Below are positions 44,844 to 52,506 of a DNA stretch of 64,000 nt, one piece after another. How positions within the stretch are numbered: position 1 is the stretch's first letter; the number at the start of each line of letters is the position of its first letter. Origin of the DNA: Pseudomonas putida NBRC 14164 (lineage in GTDB: Bacteria > Pseudomonadota > Gammaproteobacteria > Pseudomonadales > Pseudomonadaceae); NCBI RefSeq assembly GCF_000412675.1, contig NC_021505.1, positions 372,001 to 436,000 of the forward strand, in the 5' to 3' direction. Position numbers and translations under genes: made by a program. A model generated the notes under the pieces. That model was not told the DNA's origin, did no database searches, and saw only the letters and a list, made by a program, of their open reading frames with translations.

Positions 44844-45539
44844 TTAAATTGAGCGGGTTTTACGGATCTCCTTTCTGAGTTGATCAAATCGTTGTTTCGT
44901 ATTTTCAAGAATTCCAAATCTTTCTTCATCTGCTACGTCAATCTCAATTCCATTGGACGCGCGCATTTCGATTTTTTTGCGGAGGTCAGCGAACTTATTT
45001 AGCAATGGCTCATTTTTCATGAGCTCTCTTTCGTAATATTTTATAAGTTCTGCCCGGTATCGAAACTGGTCAAGTCTAGTCAGCTCTGCTTCATCTGTAT
45101 AGTTTATGCGTAAGGGTAGATTACTGAATCGTGTTATTTTTTTGATCGCTGTGACCGGCGTGGTCAGAGTGCCCGGTATTACCTCGACCCCAACAGTAGG
45201 AGGAGCGGGTCGATCAAAAATCGATATCAGGCGTTTGAACGCTTTCTTTGGAGTTAGCCATATACTCGCCCCTCGCATATGGCCTGTGGGGTCTTGATAA
45301 TTGACCGGGTCACCTTCGCAAAAAGCGTAAGCGTTGAGCCCGCCCTGCTCAAACGGGCTGAGGTGGTCCGGAGCATGGAAGCGCATCAGAACAGGACTAT
45401 AGCTGCGGTAGCCTTGGCCCAACGCATAGGCGCGGGCGGCAAGATCATATCGCTCACCATTAAAGCCAAGCACAGCGTTCTGGTTTGTGTAGTTATTACT
45501 CTGCCCATATGGGCAGTACGTAAACATTGCTACTGACAC
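44844..45539 (-). CDS. Orphan RHS-repeat core-domain protein (3 of 3)
   Basis: 231 residues if the GTG at 45539 is used (GAGG eight bases upstream); the ATG at 45527 is an alternative. Sequence FTYCPYGQSNNYTNQNAVLGFNGERYD leads to the core YALGQGYRSYSPVLMRFHA and DHLSPFEQGGLNAYAFCEGDPVNYQDPTG (about 40-85). The tip (about 86-231) is basic, then helical and highly charged (ELIKYYERELMKNEPLLNKF ... KQRFDQLRKEIRKT). AT-rich. No immunity-like partner is visible. Together with the genes at 43.2 and 24.2 kb it shows that core-only RHS proteins are scattered as single genes. Confidence 0.68.
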   Translation of the reverse strand: MSVAMFTYCPYGQSNNYTNQNAVLGFNGERYDLAARAYALGQGYRSYSPVLMRFHAPDHLSPFEQGGLNAYAFCEGDPVNYQDPTGHMRGASIWLTPKKAFKRLISIFDRPAPPTVGVEVIPGTLTTPVTAIKKITRFSNLPLRINYTDEAELTRLDQFRYRAELIKYYERELMKNEPLLNKFADLRKKIEMRASNGIEIDVADEERFGILENTKQRFDQLRKEIRKTRSI

Positions 45540-45628
45540 AGGGCTGGCCTCGCAAGACGGTCTGCCTCAGTCTTGATGTTTGCAAGGCCATGCACAACTA
45601 GCAGAATTATCAGTACCCGTCTTTGAGG

Positions 45629-46978
45629 TCAGCCGGCTTCGGAGAAGTCCACCATACGCACTGGGCGGCGGAAACCGGCAGTCAGCGCCGCCAGATACGC
45701 CAACCCCAGCGCAAACCAGCACAACCCGATCACCAGCGTCAGCGCCGACAGGCTCGTCCACAGCCACAGTGTCAGCCCCAATCCCACCAGTGGCACCACG
45801 CCATAGCTCAGCAGCCCCTTGGCATCCCGCTGGCTTGCATCGTCCATCAGGTGCGTCTTCACCACCGCCAGGTTCACCGCCGAGAACGCCACCAGCGCGC
45901 CGAAGCTGATCAGCGAGGCGAGGGTAGCCAGGTCGATCACCAGCGCCAGCAGCGAGAAGGCTGACACCAGCAAGATAGCGAACACTGGCGTACCAAAGCG
46001 CGGCGACAGGTAGCCGAAGCTACGGCGTGGCAGCACGTTGTCGCGGCCCATGGTGAACAGGATGCGCGACACCGCCGCCTGCGAGGCCAGCGCCGAACCC
46101 AGGCTGCCTGCAACATAAGCGGCGGTGAAGAAGTTGGTAAGGAACTGCCCGCCAGCCTTGAACATCACTTCGTTGGCCGCCGCATCGGCATTGGCGAAGC
46201 TGCTGCCCGGCAGCACCAGTTGGCTGACGTAGGCCAGCAGGGTGAACAGCAAGCCGGCAAACAGGGTGGTGAGGATGATCGCCCGTGGCACGTCGCGGCG
46301 TGCGTCGCGGCATTCTTCGGCCAGGGTCGATACGGCGTCGAAGCCGAGGAACGACAGGCACAGCACCGCTGCGCCAGCCATCAAGTGACCGAAGCCTGGT
46401 TTGCTGCCGTCACCCAGCAGCGGCGACAGCAGATCGAGCGGCTGGCCGGCGAGTGTCTGGCAGGACAGCGCGACAAACACGCCGATAAATACGATCTGCG
46501 CGCCGACGATCAGGTTGCTGGTCTTGGCCACCGAGTTGATGCCGACCACGTTCAGCACTGTCACCAGGGCGATGCAGGCGAGTACGAAGGCCCAGGCGGG
46601 CACTGCCGGGAACGCGATGTTGAGGAACAGGCCGATCAGCAGGTAGTTGATCATCGGCAGGAACAGGTAGTCGAGCAGCAGCGACCAGCCGGCAAGGAAG
46701 CCGATATTGGGGCCGAAGGCCATGTTGGTGTAGGAATACGCCGAGCCCGCCACCGGGAAGCGTTTGACCATGAAGCTGTAGGACGCAGCGGTGAACAGCA
46801 TGGCCACCAGGGTGACCAGGTAGGCGCCGGCGGTGCGGCCACCGGTGAGTTCGGTGACGATGCCGTAGGTGGTGAAGATGGTCAGCGGGACCATGTAGAC
46901 CAGGCCGAAGAACACCAGGGCGGGGAGGCCGAGAACACGGCGAAGCTGGGCGGGGGTAGAGCTAGGTTGGTTGGCCAT
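45629..46978 (-). CDS. APC-family amino acid/polyamine permease
   Basis: 449 residues with about twelve membrane segments. Start MANQPSSTPAQLRRVLGLPALVFFGLVYMVPLTIFTTYG; the conserved APC stretch FPVAGSAYSYTNMAFGPNIGFLAGW lies at about 74-98, and CLSFLGFDAVSTLAEECRDARRDVPRAI at about 207-234. The sequence is closest in style to the PuuP/putrescine-importer branch, but substrate cannot be fixed from sequence. It is monocistronic: no gene on the same strand is close. Confidence 0.82.
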   Translation of the reverse strand: MANQPSSTPAQLRRVLGLPALVFFGLVYMVPLTIFTTYGIVTELTGGRTAGAYLVTLVAMLFTAASYSFMVKRFPVAGSAYSYTNMAFGPNIGFLAGWSLLLDYLFLPMINYLLIGLFLNIAFPAVPAWAFVLACIALVTVLNVVGINSVAKTSNLIVGAQIVFIGVFVALSCQTLAGQPLDLLSPLLGDGSKPGFGHLMAGAAVLCLSFLGFDAVSTLAEECRDARRDVPRAIILTTLFAGLLFTLLAYVSQLVLPGSSFANADAAANEVMFKAGGQFLTNFFTAAYVAGSLGSALASQAAVSRILFTMGRDNVLPRRSFGYLSPRFGTPVFAILLVSAFSLLALVIDLATLASLISFGALVAFSAVNLAVVKTHLMDDASQRDAKGLLSYGVVPLVGLGLTLWLWTSLSALTLVIGLCWFALGLAYLAALTAGFRRPVRMVDFSEAG

Positions 46979-47107
46979 TGATCGATCCAGGCTTTTTGTA
47001 ATTGTGCTTTGATCGATTTTTATCCACTTAGGTGGGGTGTGACAAAGAAGTAATCCTAATGTCGATTATTAGCCAGGGTTTTAATCGGGCTTTACAGTGG
47101 CTTCACC

Positions 47108-47201
47108 GGCCTTATCGCCGGCAAGCCAGCTCCCACAGAATGCCCGCATTGGCCAATGCTTGTGCAGTCCCTGTGGGAGCTGGCTTGCCGGCGATAGGGC
47201 C
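47108..47201. repeat. REP pair between the acyltransferase and permease genes
   Basis: Facing GCCGGCAAGCCAGCTCCCACAG units, between the permease start and the end of the acyltransferase gene on the same strand. Confidence 0.88.
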
Positions 47202-47209
47202 AGTACAGA

Positions 47210-48097
47210 TCAGCCCAGCTCTCCCCGCAGCTCCTCGATCCGCTGGTCCTTCGCCGCCCACAGCTGGTTCACCCAGGCCTGTACGGTCTGCCGGAACTCG
47301 GGGTCATTCTCGTAATCGCCCGCCCACAATGCCGGGTCCAGCTCCCGCACCTGAATGTCGATAATCACCCGGCTAATGCTGCCATTGAGCAATGCCCAGA
47401 ACCCCGGTGCCTGGTTGCCGGGGTACACGATGGTCACGTCCAGCAGTGCATCCAGTTGTTCACCCAACGCCGCCAGCACAAAGGCCACGCCGCCAGCCTT
47501 GGGCTTGAGCAGGTAGCGATACGGTGACTGCTGTTCCTGGCGCTTGGTTTCGGTAAACCGGGTGCCTTCCAGGTAGTTGACCACGGTCACTGGCTGACGC
47601 TTGAACAGCTCGCAGGCCGCCTTGGTGATCTCCAGGTCCTTGCCCTTGAGCTCGGGGTGCTTTTCCAGAAACGCCTTGCTGTAGCGCTTCATGAACGGGT
47701 AATCCAGCCCCCACCAGGCAAGGCCCAGCAGCGGAACCCAGATCAATTCCTTCTTGAGGAAGAACTTGAAGAAAGGCGTGCGGCGGTTGAGGCTTTCGAT
47801 CAACGCCGGGATATCGACCCAGGTCTGGTGGTTGCTTACCGCAAGATAGGAGGTGTCCTTACGCAGGTTCTCTACGCCGCGGATGTCCCACTCTGTAGGA
47901 ATGCACAGGGCGAAGATGGCCTTGTCGATTTCCGACCAGGTTTCGGCCACCCACATCACTGCCCACGAGGCATAGTCGCGGCCACGGCCCGGCAGCACCA
48001 GCTTGAGCAGGGCAAAGACCAGCAGCGGGCAGATCAACACAACAGTATTGAGCAGCAGCAGAGTGGTGGTAAGAATGCCGGTCAGCAGGCGACGCAT
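47210..48097 (-). CDS. 1-acyl-glycerol-3-phosphate acyltransferase-like membrane protein (YihG-like)
   Basis: 295 residues. An N-terminal membrane helix (about 5-30) precedes the PlsC-type acyltransferase domain with the catalytic NHQTWVD (NHx4D, about 92-98), a later FPEGTR equivalent reading YLEGTRFTE (about 178-186), and KPKAGG. It transfers acyl chains to lysophosphatidate at the inner membrane. The replacement of Phe-Pro by Tyr-Leu in the second motif is typical of the YihG-like branch rather than PlsC itself. It is monocistronic and divergent from the next gene. Confidence 0.83.
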   Translation of the reverse strand: MRRLLTGILTTTLLLLNTVVLICPLLVFALLKLVLPGRGRDYASWAVMWVAETWSEIDKAIFALCIPTEWDIRGVENLRKDTSYLAVSNHQTWVDIPALIESLNRRTPFFKFFLKKELIWVPLLGLAWWGLDYPFMKRYSKAFLEKHPELKGKDLEITKAACELFKRQPVTVVNYLEGTRFTETKRQEQQSPYRYLLKPKAGGVAFVLAALGEQLDALLDVTIVYPGNQAPGFWALLNGSISRVIIDIQVRELDPALWAGDYENDPEFRQTVQAWVNQLWAAKDQRIEELRGELG

Positions 48098-48279
48098 AAA
48101 GAGACTCTTGTTGTGGGAAATAATCGGCTGGCAATGATAAGCAGGGCAGTGGCCTACGCCAAATGTCCAATGCCCTGCGGCGGCAACAAATGTTTCACAT
48201 TATGTTGATTAGGCTTGGGACAGCGAACCTATCCTGCCAGTGCAGTCTAAGCACTGACCCTTCTCAAGGAAGCCTGCTT

Positions 48280-48780
48280 GTGAAATCTCTGTTTGCCATG
48301 TTGTCACTGTTGGCGCTGCCAGTAATGGCCGCCGAACCTACAATCTACGGCCGGTACGAGAACATCGCCCTGCCTGAGCTGGGCGAAACCCTGAAGGCCA
48401 AGATGGACACCGGTGCCTTCACCGCGTCGCTGTCGGCCAAGGACATTGAGCTGTTCAACCGCGATGGCGACGAGTGGGTACGTTTCCGCTTGGCGACCAA
48501 GGACTCGGACGGCAAGGTGTACGAGCACAAGGTCTCGCGCATCAGCAAGATCAAGGGCCGTGCCGATGAAGAGGAAGAGGGCGATGCGCCGGAAATTTCC
48601 AAGCGCCCGGTGGTGGACCTGGAGCTGTGCCTGGGTGACGTGAAGCGCACCGTGGAAGTGAACCTGGTGGACCGCAGCAGCTTCAACTACCCGCTGCTGG
48701 TGGGGTCCAAGGCGCTGCGTGAGTTCAAGGCCGCGGTCAACCCGGCCAAGAAGTTTACCGCTGGCAAGCCCGATTGCTGA
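48280..48780 (+). CDS. Periplasmic retropepsin-like (RimK-associated/'ATP-dependent zinc protease') family protein
   Basis: 166 residues from a GTG start with AAGGA upstream; a longer frame exists but the signal peptide VKSLFAMLSLLALPVMA begins here. The mature domain reads YGRYENIALPELGETLKAKMDTGAFTASLSAKDIELF, where D-T-G-A is the retropepsin-type active-site motif, then NYPLLVGSKALREF near the end. The family was annotated as an ATP-dependent zinc protease, but no zinc or ATP site is visible; the aspartyl-protease-like fold is better supported. The substrate is unknown. Confidence 0.78.
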   Translation: MKSLFAMLSLLALPVMAAEPTIYGRYENIALPELGETLKAKMDTGAFTASLSAKDIELFNRDGDEWVRFRLATKDSDGKVYEHKVSRISKIKGRADEEEEGDAPEISKRPVVDLELCLGDVKRTVEVNLVDRSSFNYPLLVGSKALREFKAAVNPAKKFTAGKPDC

Positions 48781-48796
48781 TTCAGGCTGCCTGCAC

Positions 48797-48821
48797 TGGC
48801 CTCTTCGCGGGCACGCCCGCT
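48797..48821. repeat. Left half of a REP interrupted by an IS110-family insertion
   Basis: TGGCCTCTTCGCGGGCACGCCCGCT ends at the insertion, where other REPs continue with CCCACAGG. That missing part is found at 49994 beyond the element (CCCACAGG), so the intact site can be rebuilt. Confidence 0.85.
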
Positions 48822-48823
48822 TG

Positions 48824-49010
48824 TATGGTTAGACTTGAAGGGGTGGTGGGACTAAATGCCCGATTCTGACTGTTCACAGCAGTACAGACCGTGGGAGACA
48901 TCGCCCCACCCCTTCCACCAAAGCGCCGATAAAGAATGCATCGTTTGCAAACGACGATAGAAGCAAGCCAGCGCCTCTTGGTGAAACCCCTTCAAGCCAA
49001 AAAACCATAA
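48824..49010 (+). ncRNA. Candidate bridge RNA of the IS110-family element
   Basis: Left-end non-coding RNA with two foldable bulged stem-loops. Loop 1 is closed by GAAGGGGTGG (48837-48846) with CCACCCCTTC (48906-48915). It holds TGCCCGAT (48857-48864), matching the left side of the REP target, and GTGGGAG (48891-48897), the complement of core CT plus CCCAC on the right side. A TCTGACTG/CAGTACAGA hairpin sits between. Loop 2 is closed by CACCAA/TTGGTG and GCGC/GCGC (48916-48983). It holds AGAAT (48933-48937) and CAAG (48964-48967), matching the two element ends. RNA ends are approximate. Confidence 0.65.
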
Positions 49011-49025
49011 CGTGAGGAGGCTCCC

Positions 49026-49979
49026 GTGGCAATGCAGGTTGGCAAATTGATCGTCGGTGCGGATGTCGCGAAAGCTGAGTTAGTGATTCATCACGATGAT
49101 CGCGATGAGATCATCAAGGTGAAAAATACCAAACCAGAAATCAAGAAATGGCTGAAGCAACAGCCTCTCAACACGGCAATTGCTGTTGAGGCGACCAATG
49201 TTTACCACCTGGACTTGGTTGAGCTGGCCCATAGCCTGGGTTTCGAGGTCTATGTCATTGATGGATTCCAACTGAGCAACTACCGCAAAAGCGTGGGTGT
49301 ACGGGTAAAAACGGACCCCACTGATGCTCGGTTGTTGTCCCGTTTTTTGAGAAACGAGGGGGAAGACCTCCGCCCTTGGACTCCCCCTCCCGCCGTCTAC
49401 GGCAAGCTTCAGAGCCTTCTGCGACGCCGAGCGGCCTTGGTGACTGCCCGCACGGCGATGACTCAGAGCTGGGCTAATGAAGCCCTTTTGAAAGCCGCCT
49501 TCACAACCTTTGTAAAATCGATAGACCGGCTGGATTTGTTGATCCAAAAGAAAATTAAAGAAGTGCTGCGCGAAGCAGGGCTGCACGAGCAAGTTGCTCG
49601 CTGCCAGGCGGTAGAGGGTATTGGGTTTCTCACGGCCACTGCCTTGGTAATGGCTTTTATGCGGGGCGAGTTCAAGAGCAGTGATTCGTACATTGCATTC
49701 CTGGGAATGGATCTACGAGTGATTGATTCTGGGCAGAAGAATGGACGTCGTCGCCTTACCAAGCGAGGCTGCTCAGAAATCCGTCGCCTGCTGCATAACG
49801 CGGCGATGTCAGCCAGCCGGACGGCCACTTGGAAAGGGCTCTACGAACAGCATCGCAATGCGGGTAAAGCAACAACCCAGGCGTTGGTAATCCTGGCCAG
49901 GAAGCTTGCACGAGTGGCATTCGCCCTGATGAAGAATCAGGACGAATATGTCACCAAGGGTGGGAAAGCGCCTTGCTGA
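49026..49979 (+). CDS. IS110-family transposase (DEDD/serine recombinase)
   Basis: 317 residues from a GTG with AGGAGG five bases upstream (ATG at 49032 is the alternative). The N-terminal RuvC-like DEDD domain shows IVGADVAKAELVIH (first Asp at about residue 13), AVEATNVYHLDL (Glu at about 55), and VKTDPTDARLLSRFL (Asp pair at about 98-101). The C-terminal transposase_20 domain has VEGIGFLTATALVM, YIAFLGMDLR and KRGCSEIRRLLHNAAMSASR, whose serine is the likely nucleophile. The gene is intact, so the element may be active. It probably works with the left-end RNA to choose REP targets. Confidence 0.92.
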   Translation: MAMQVGKLIVGADVAKAELVIHHDDRDEIIKVKNTKPEIKKWLKQQPLNTAIAVEATNVYHLDLVELAHSLGFEVYVIDGFQLSNYRKSVGVRVKTDPTDARLLSRFLRNEGEDLRPWTPPPAVYGKLQSLLRRRAALVTARTAMTQSWANEALLKAAFTTFVKSIDRLDLLIQKKIKEVLREAGLHEQVARCQAVEGIGFLTATALVMAFMRGEFKSSDSYIAFLGMDLRVIDSGQKNGRRRLTKRGCSEIRRLLHNAAMSASRTATWKGLYEQHRNAGKATTQALVILARKLARVAFALMKNQDEYVTKGGKAPC

Positions 49980-49993
49980 AAACCATAGAATCT

Positions 49994-50153
49994 CCCACAG
50001 GTTAACGCTGCTCTCGAAGGCTGGGCAGTATGTGTAGGAGCTGGCTTGCCTGCGATGGGCCGCAAAGCGGCCCCATGATCTCAGCGCTGAAGCAGATATT
50101 GCCGGGGCCGCTCTGCGGCCCTTTCGCGACACAAGGCCGCTCCTACACAATAG
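49994..50153. repeat. Right half of the interrupted REP and a further REP cluster
   Basis: CCCACAGGTTAACG completes the target site broken by the IS. From 50032 there follow TGTAGGAGCTGGCTTGCCTGCGATGGGCCGCAAAGCGGCCCC and, inverted, GGGGCCGCTCTGCGGCCCTTTCGCGACACAAGGCCGCTCCTACACA. Confidence 0.78.
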
Positions 50154-50189
50154 TGCGTCGCCATCGACATCTGCACAGGCCGCGCATCC

Positions 50190-50870
50190 ATGCCCCATAT
50201 CCTCATCGTCGAAGACGAAGCCGCCATCGCCGACACCCTGGTCTACGCCCTGCAGGCCGACGGCCACAGCACCGAATGGGTGACCCTGGGCGGCGCTGCC
50301 CTCGACCAGCAGCGCCAGCGCCCGGCCGACCTGATCATCCTCGACATCGGCCTGCCTGACATCAGTGGCTTCGAAACCTGCCGCCAATTGCGCCGTTTCA
50401 GCGACGTGCCAGTGATGTTCCTCAGCGCCCGTGATGGTGAAATCGACCGGGTGGTGGGCCTGGAAATTGGTGCCGACGACTACGTGGTCAAACCCTTCAG
50501 CCCGCGTGAAGTGGCTGCGCGGGTGCGGGCGATCCTCAAACGCATGGGCCCCAGGGCCGACCCGGCTACCGATGCGGCATTGTTCCAGCTCGACACCCTG
50601 CGCATGCAGATCACCTATCGCGGTCAGCCACTCACGCTGACCCGCCACGAATTCCGCCTGCTGCAATCCCTGCTGGAGCAGCCGCAGCGGGTGTTCAGCC
50701 GAGAACAGCTGCTTGATGCCCTGGGGGTGGCCTCCGATGCCGGGTACGAGCGCACCATCGACAGCCATATCAAAAGCCTGCGCGCCAAGCTGCGCCAGGT
50801 CGCGGGTGATGCCGAGCCGATCCAGACCCACCGCGGCCTCGGCTACAGCTACAGCCCGGACCATGCCTGA
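50190..50870 (+). CDS. creB: Two-component response regulator CreB
   Basis: 226 residues, OmpR type. Receiver domain 1-115 with the acidic pocket EDE (about 9-11), phospho-acceptor Asp in LIILDIGLPD (about 52), and Lys in VVKPFSPRE (about 102). The C-terminal winged helix includes TLTRHEFRLLQSLLEQPQRVFSREQLL and RTIDSHIKSLRAKLR. In P. aeruginosa CreBC responds to PBP4 inhibition, influencing beta-lactam response and metabolism, with creD as a main target. The order creB-creC-creD is conserved here. Stop codon overlaps the creC start. Confidence 0.9.
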   Translation: MPHILIVEDEAAIADTLVYALQADGHSTEWVTLGGAALDQQRQRPADLIILDIGLPDISGFETCRQLRRFSDVPVMFLSARDGEIDRVVGLEIGADDYVVKPFSPREVAARVRAILKRMGPRADPATDAALFQLDTLRMQITYRGQPLTLTRHEFRLLQSLLEQPQRVFSREQLLDALGVASDAGYERTIDSHIKSLRAKLRQVAGDAEPIQTHRGLGYSYSPDHA

Positions 50871-52306
50871 TGCGCCTGGGCATCCGGATCTTCCTGGTGT
50901 ACTTCCTGTTCGTCGGCCTGGCGGGCTACTTTCTGCTCAACACGGTGCGTGAACAGATTCGCCCGGTGGTACGCCAGTCTTCCGAAGAAACACTGGTCGA
51001 CACCGCCAACCTGCTGGCCGAGATCCTGCGCGATGACGTCAAGGCCGGCACCTTGAGCCAGAGCCGCCTGCCGCAAGTACTCAAGGCCTACGGCTCGCGC
51101 AGCCCGGGCGCGCAGATCTGGGGGCTGGCCAAGAACCAGGTCAGCCACCGCATCTATGTCACTGACGCCAAGGGTATCGTGCTGCTGGACTCCAGCGGTG
51201 AGGCGCTGGGCAAGGATTACTCGCAGTGGAATGACGTACTGCTGACCCTGCGTGGCCAGTACGGCGCCCGCTCCACCCGCAGCGACCCCAATGATGAAAG
51301 CACCTCGGTGATGCACGTTGGCGCACCGATCATCGACGACGGCAAGGTCATCGGCGTGGTCACCGTGGCCAAACCCAACAGCTCGCTGCAGCCGTACATC
51401 GACCGTTCCGAGCGGCGCCTGCTCACGCTGGGCCTGGGGCTGATCGGCCTGGGCTTGCTGATTGGCGCGGCGCTGTCGTGGTGGCTGGCACGCTCGCTCC
51501 GCCGGCTGGCCCGTTATGCCCAGGCGGTCAGCGAGGGTGAGCGGGCTGCGTTGCCGCACTACAAGGGCGGCGAGCTGGCGCACCTGGCCCAGGCGGTGGA
51601 ACGCATGCGCACCCAGCTGGAGGGCAAGGCCTATGTCGAGCGCTATGTGCATACCCTGACGCACGAACTGAAAAGCCCGCTGGCGGCCATTCGTGGGGCT
51701 TGCGAGCTGCTGCAGGACGAGGGCATGCCCGCCGACCAGCGCGCGCGCTTTGCCGGCAATATCGAGCGCGAGAGCGAGCGCTTGCAGCAGATGGTCGAGC
51801 GCCTGCTCAACCTGGCCAGGGTCGAGCAGATGCAGGCCCTGGAGGATGAACAGCAGGTGGCGCTGGCGGCGCTGGTGGACGAGTTGCTGTTGGCTCATGG
51901 GGCGCGGATCGAAGGCGCCGGTTTGCACGTGCGTCAGCGGGTGCCGGCTGGTTTGCGCTTGCTGTGTGATCCGTTCCTGATGCGCCAGGCGCTGGCCAAC
52001 CTGCTGGATAACGCACTGGATTTCACCCCCGCAGGTGGCGCCCTGCTGTTTGACCTGGAGCGCGACGGCGAGCGGGTGGCATTGAGCCTGTTCAACCAGG
52101 GGCAGGCGATACCGGCGTATGCCATCGGGCGGGTCAGCGAGCGCTTCTACTCGCTGCCGCGGCCAGGGAGCGGGCGCAAGAGCACCGGGCTGGGGCTGAA
52201 TTTTGTGGCCGAGGTAATGCAACTGCATGGCGGGGCGCTGGCGGTGGATAACGTCGATGGCGGGGTGCGGGTGCGATTGTGGCTGCCGGTGCGGCGTATC
52301 AGCTGA
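50870..52306 (+). CDS. creC: Two-component sensor histidine kinase CreC
   Basis: 478 residues. Membrane helix about 5-25, periplasmic sensor about 26-185 (CreC-type), second helix about 186-208, HAMP to about 255, then the kinase core with the phospho-accepting His in TLTHELKSPLAAIRGACELL (about 265), N box LANLLDNALDF (about 372-382) and G-box STGLGLNFVAEVM (about 442-454). The start overlaps creB by one base (TGATG). Complete and normal. Confidence 0.9.
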   Translation: MRLGIRIFLVYFLFVGLAGYFLLNTVREQIRPVVRQSSEETLVDTANLLAEILRDDVKAGTLSQSRLPQVLKAYGSRSPGAQIWGLAKNQVSHRIYVTDAKGIVLLDSSGEALGKDYSQWNDVLLTLRGQYGARSTRSDPNDESTSVMHVGAPIIDDGKVIGVVTVAKPNSSLQPYIDRSERRLLTLGLGLIGLGLLIGAALSWWLARSLRRLARYAQAVSEGERAALPHYKGGELAHLAQAVERMRTQLEGKAYVERYVHTLTHELKSPLAAIRGACELLQDEGMPADQRARFAGNIERESERLQQMVERLLNLARVEQMQALEDEQQVALAALVDELLLAHGARIEGAGLHVRQRVPAGLRLLCDPFLMRQALANLLDNALDFTPAGGALLFDLERDGERVALSLFNQGQAIPAYAIGRVSERFYSLPRPGSGRKSTGLGLNFVAEVMQLHGGALAVDNVDGGVRVRLWLPVRRIS

Positions 52307-52310
52307 GATA

Positions 52311-52418
52311 GCCGGGGCTGCTTTGCAGCCCATCGCCGGCAAGCCAGCTCCCACAGGTACTGCGCAGGTTTCCGGCTTTGTGCTGGACCTGTGGGAGCTG
52401 GCTTGCCGGCGATCTGGC
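52311..52418. repeat. REP cluster between creC and creD
   Basis: CCGGGGCTGCTTTGCAGCCCATCGCCGGCAAGCC on the left and the facing GGAGCTGGCTTGCCGGCGATCTGGCC on the right, separating creC from creD. Confidence 0.87.
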
Positions 52419-52506
52419 CGTTGAAAGTACACACGATCTCCACACAAGCTCCCCAAAGCCTCCACGCAAGGCGCAGACACTTGCGCCCACTGCCACAGGA
52501 GGCCCC

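Larger units (their letters stand above)
48822..49991 (+). mobile_element. IS110-family insertion sequence inserted into a REP
   Basis: About 1170 bp between two CT dinucleotides (48820-48821 and 49992-49993). The left end is TGTATGGTTAG, the right end AACCATAGAAT; TATGGTT and AACCATA form a short subterminal inverted repeat. It carries one transposase gene with a 204-base non-coding left end and only 12 bases of right end. It has no long terminal inverted repeats, as usual for the family. P. putida elements ISPpu9 and ISPpu10 are known to insert in REPs. Which named element this is cannot be settled without a search. Confidence 0.85.

Noticed and set aside
48824..49987. Assigning the IS to the IS1111 subgroup because of the TATGGTT/AACCATA subterminal repeat
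   Set aside because: The long non-coding end lies upstream of the transposase and the right end is only 12 bases, as in the IS110 group proper; the short repeat alone is not enough.
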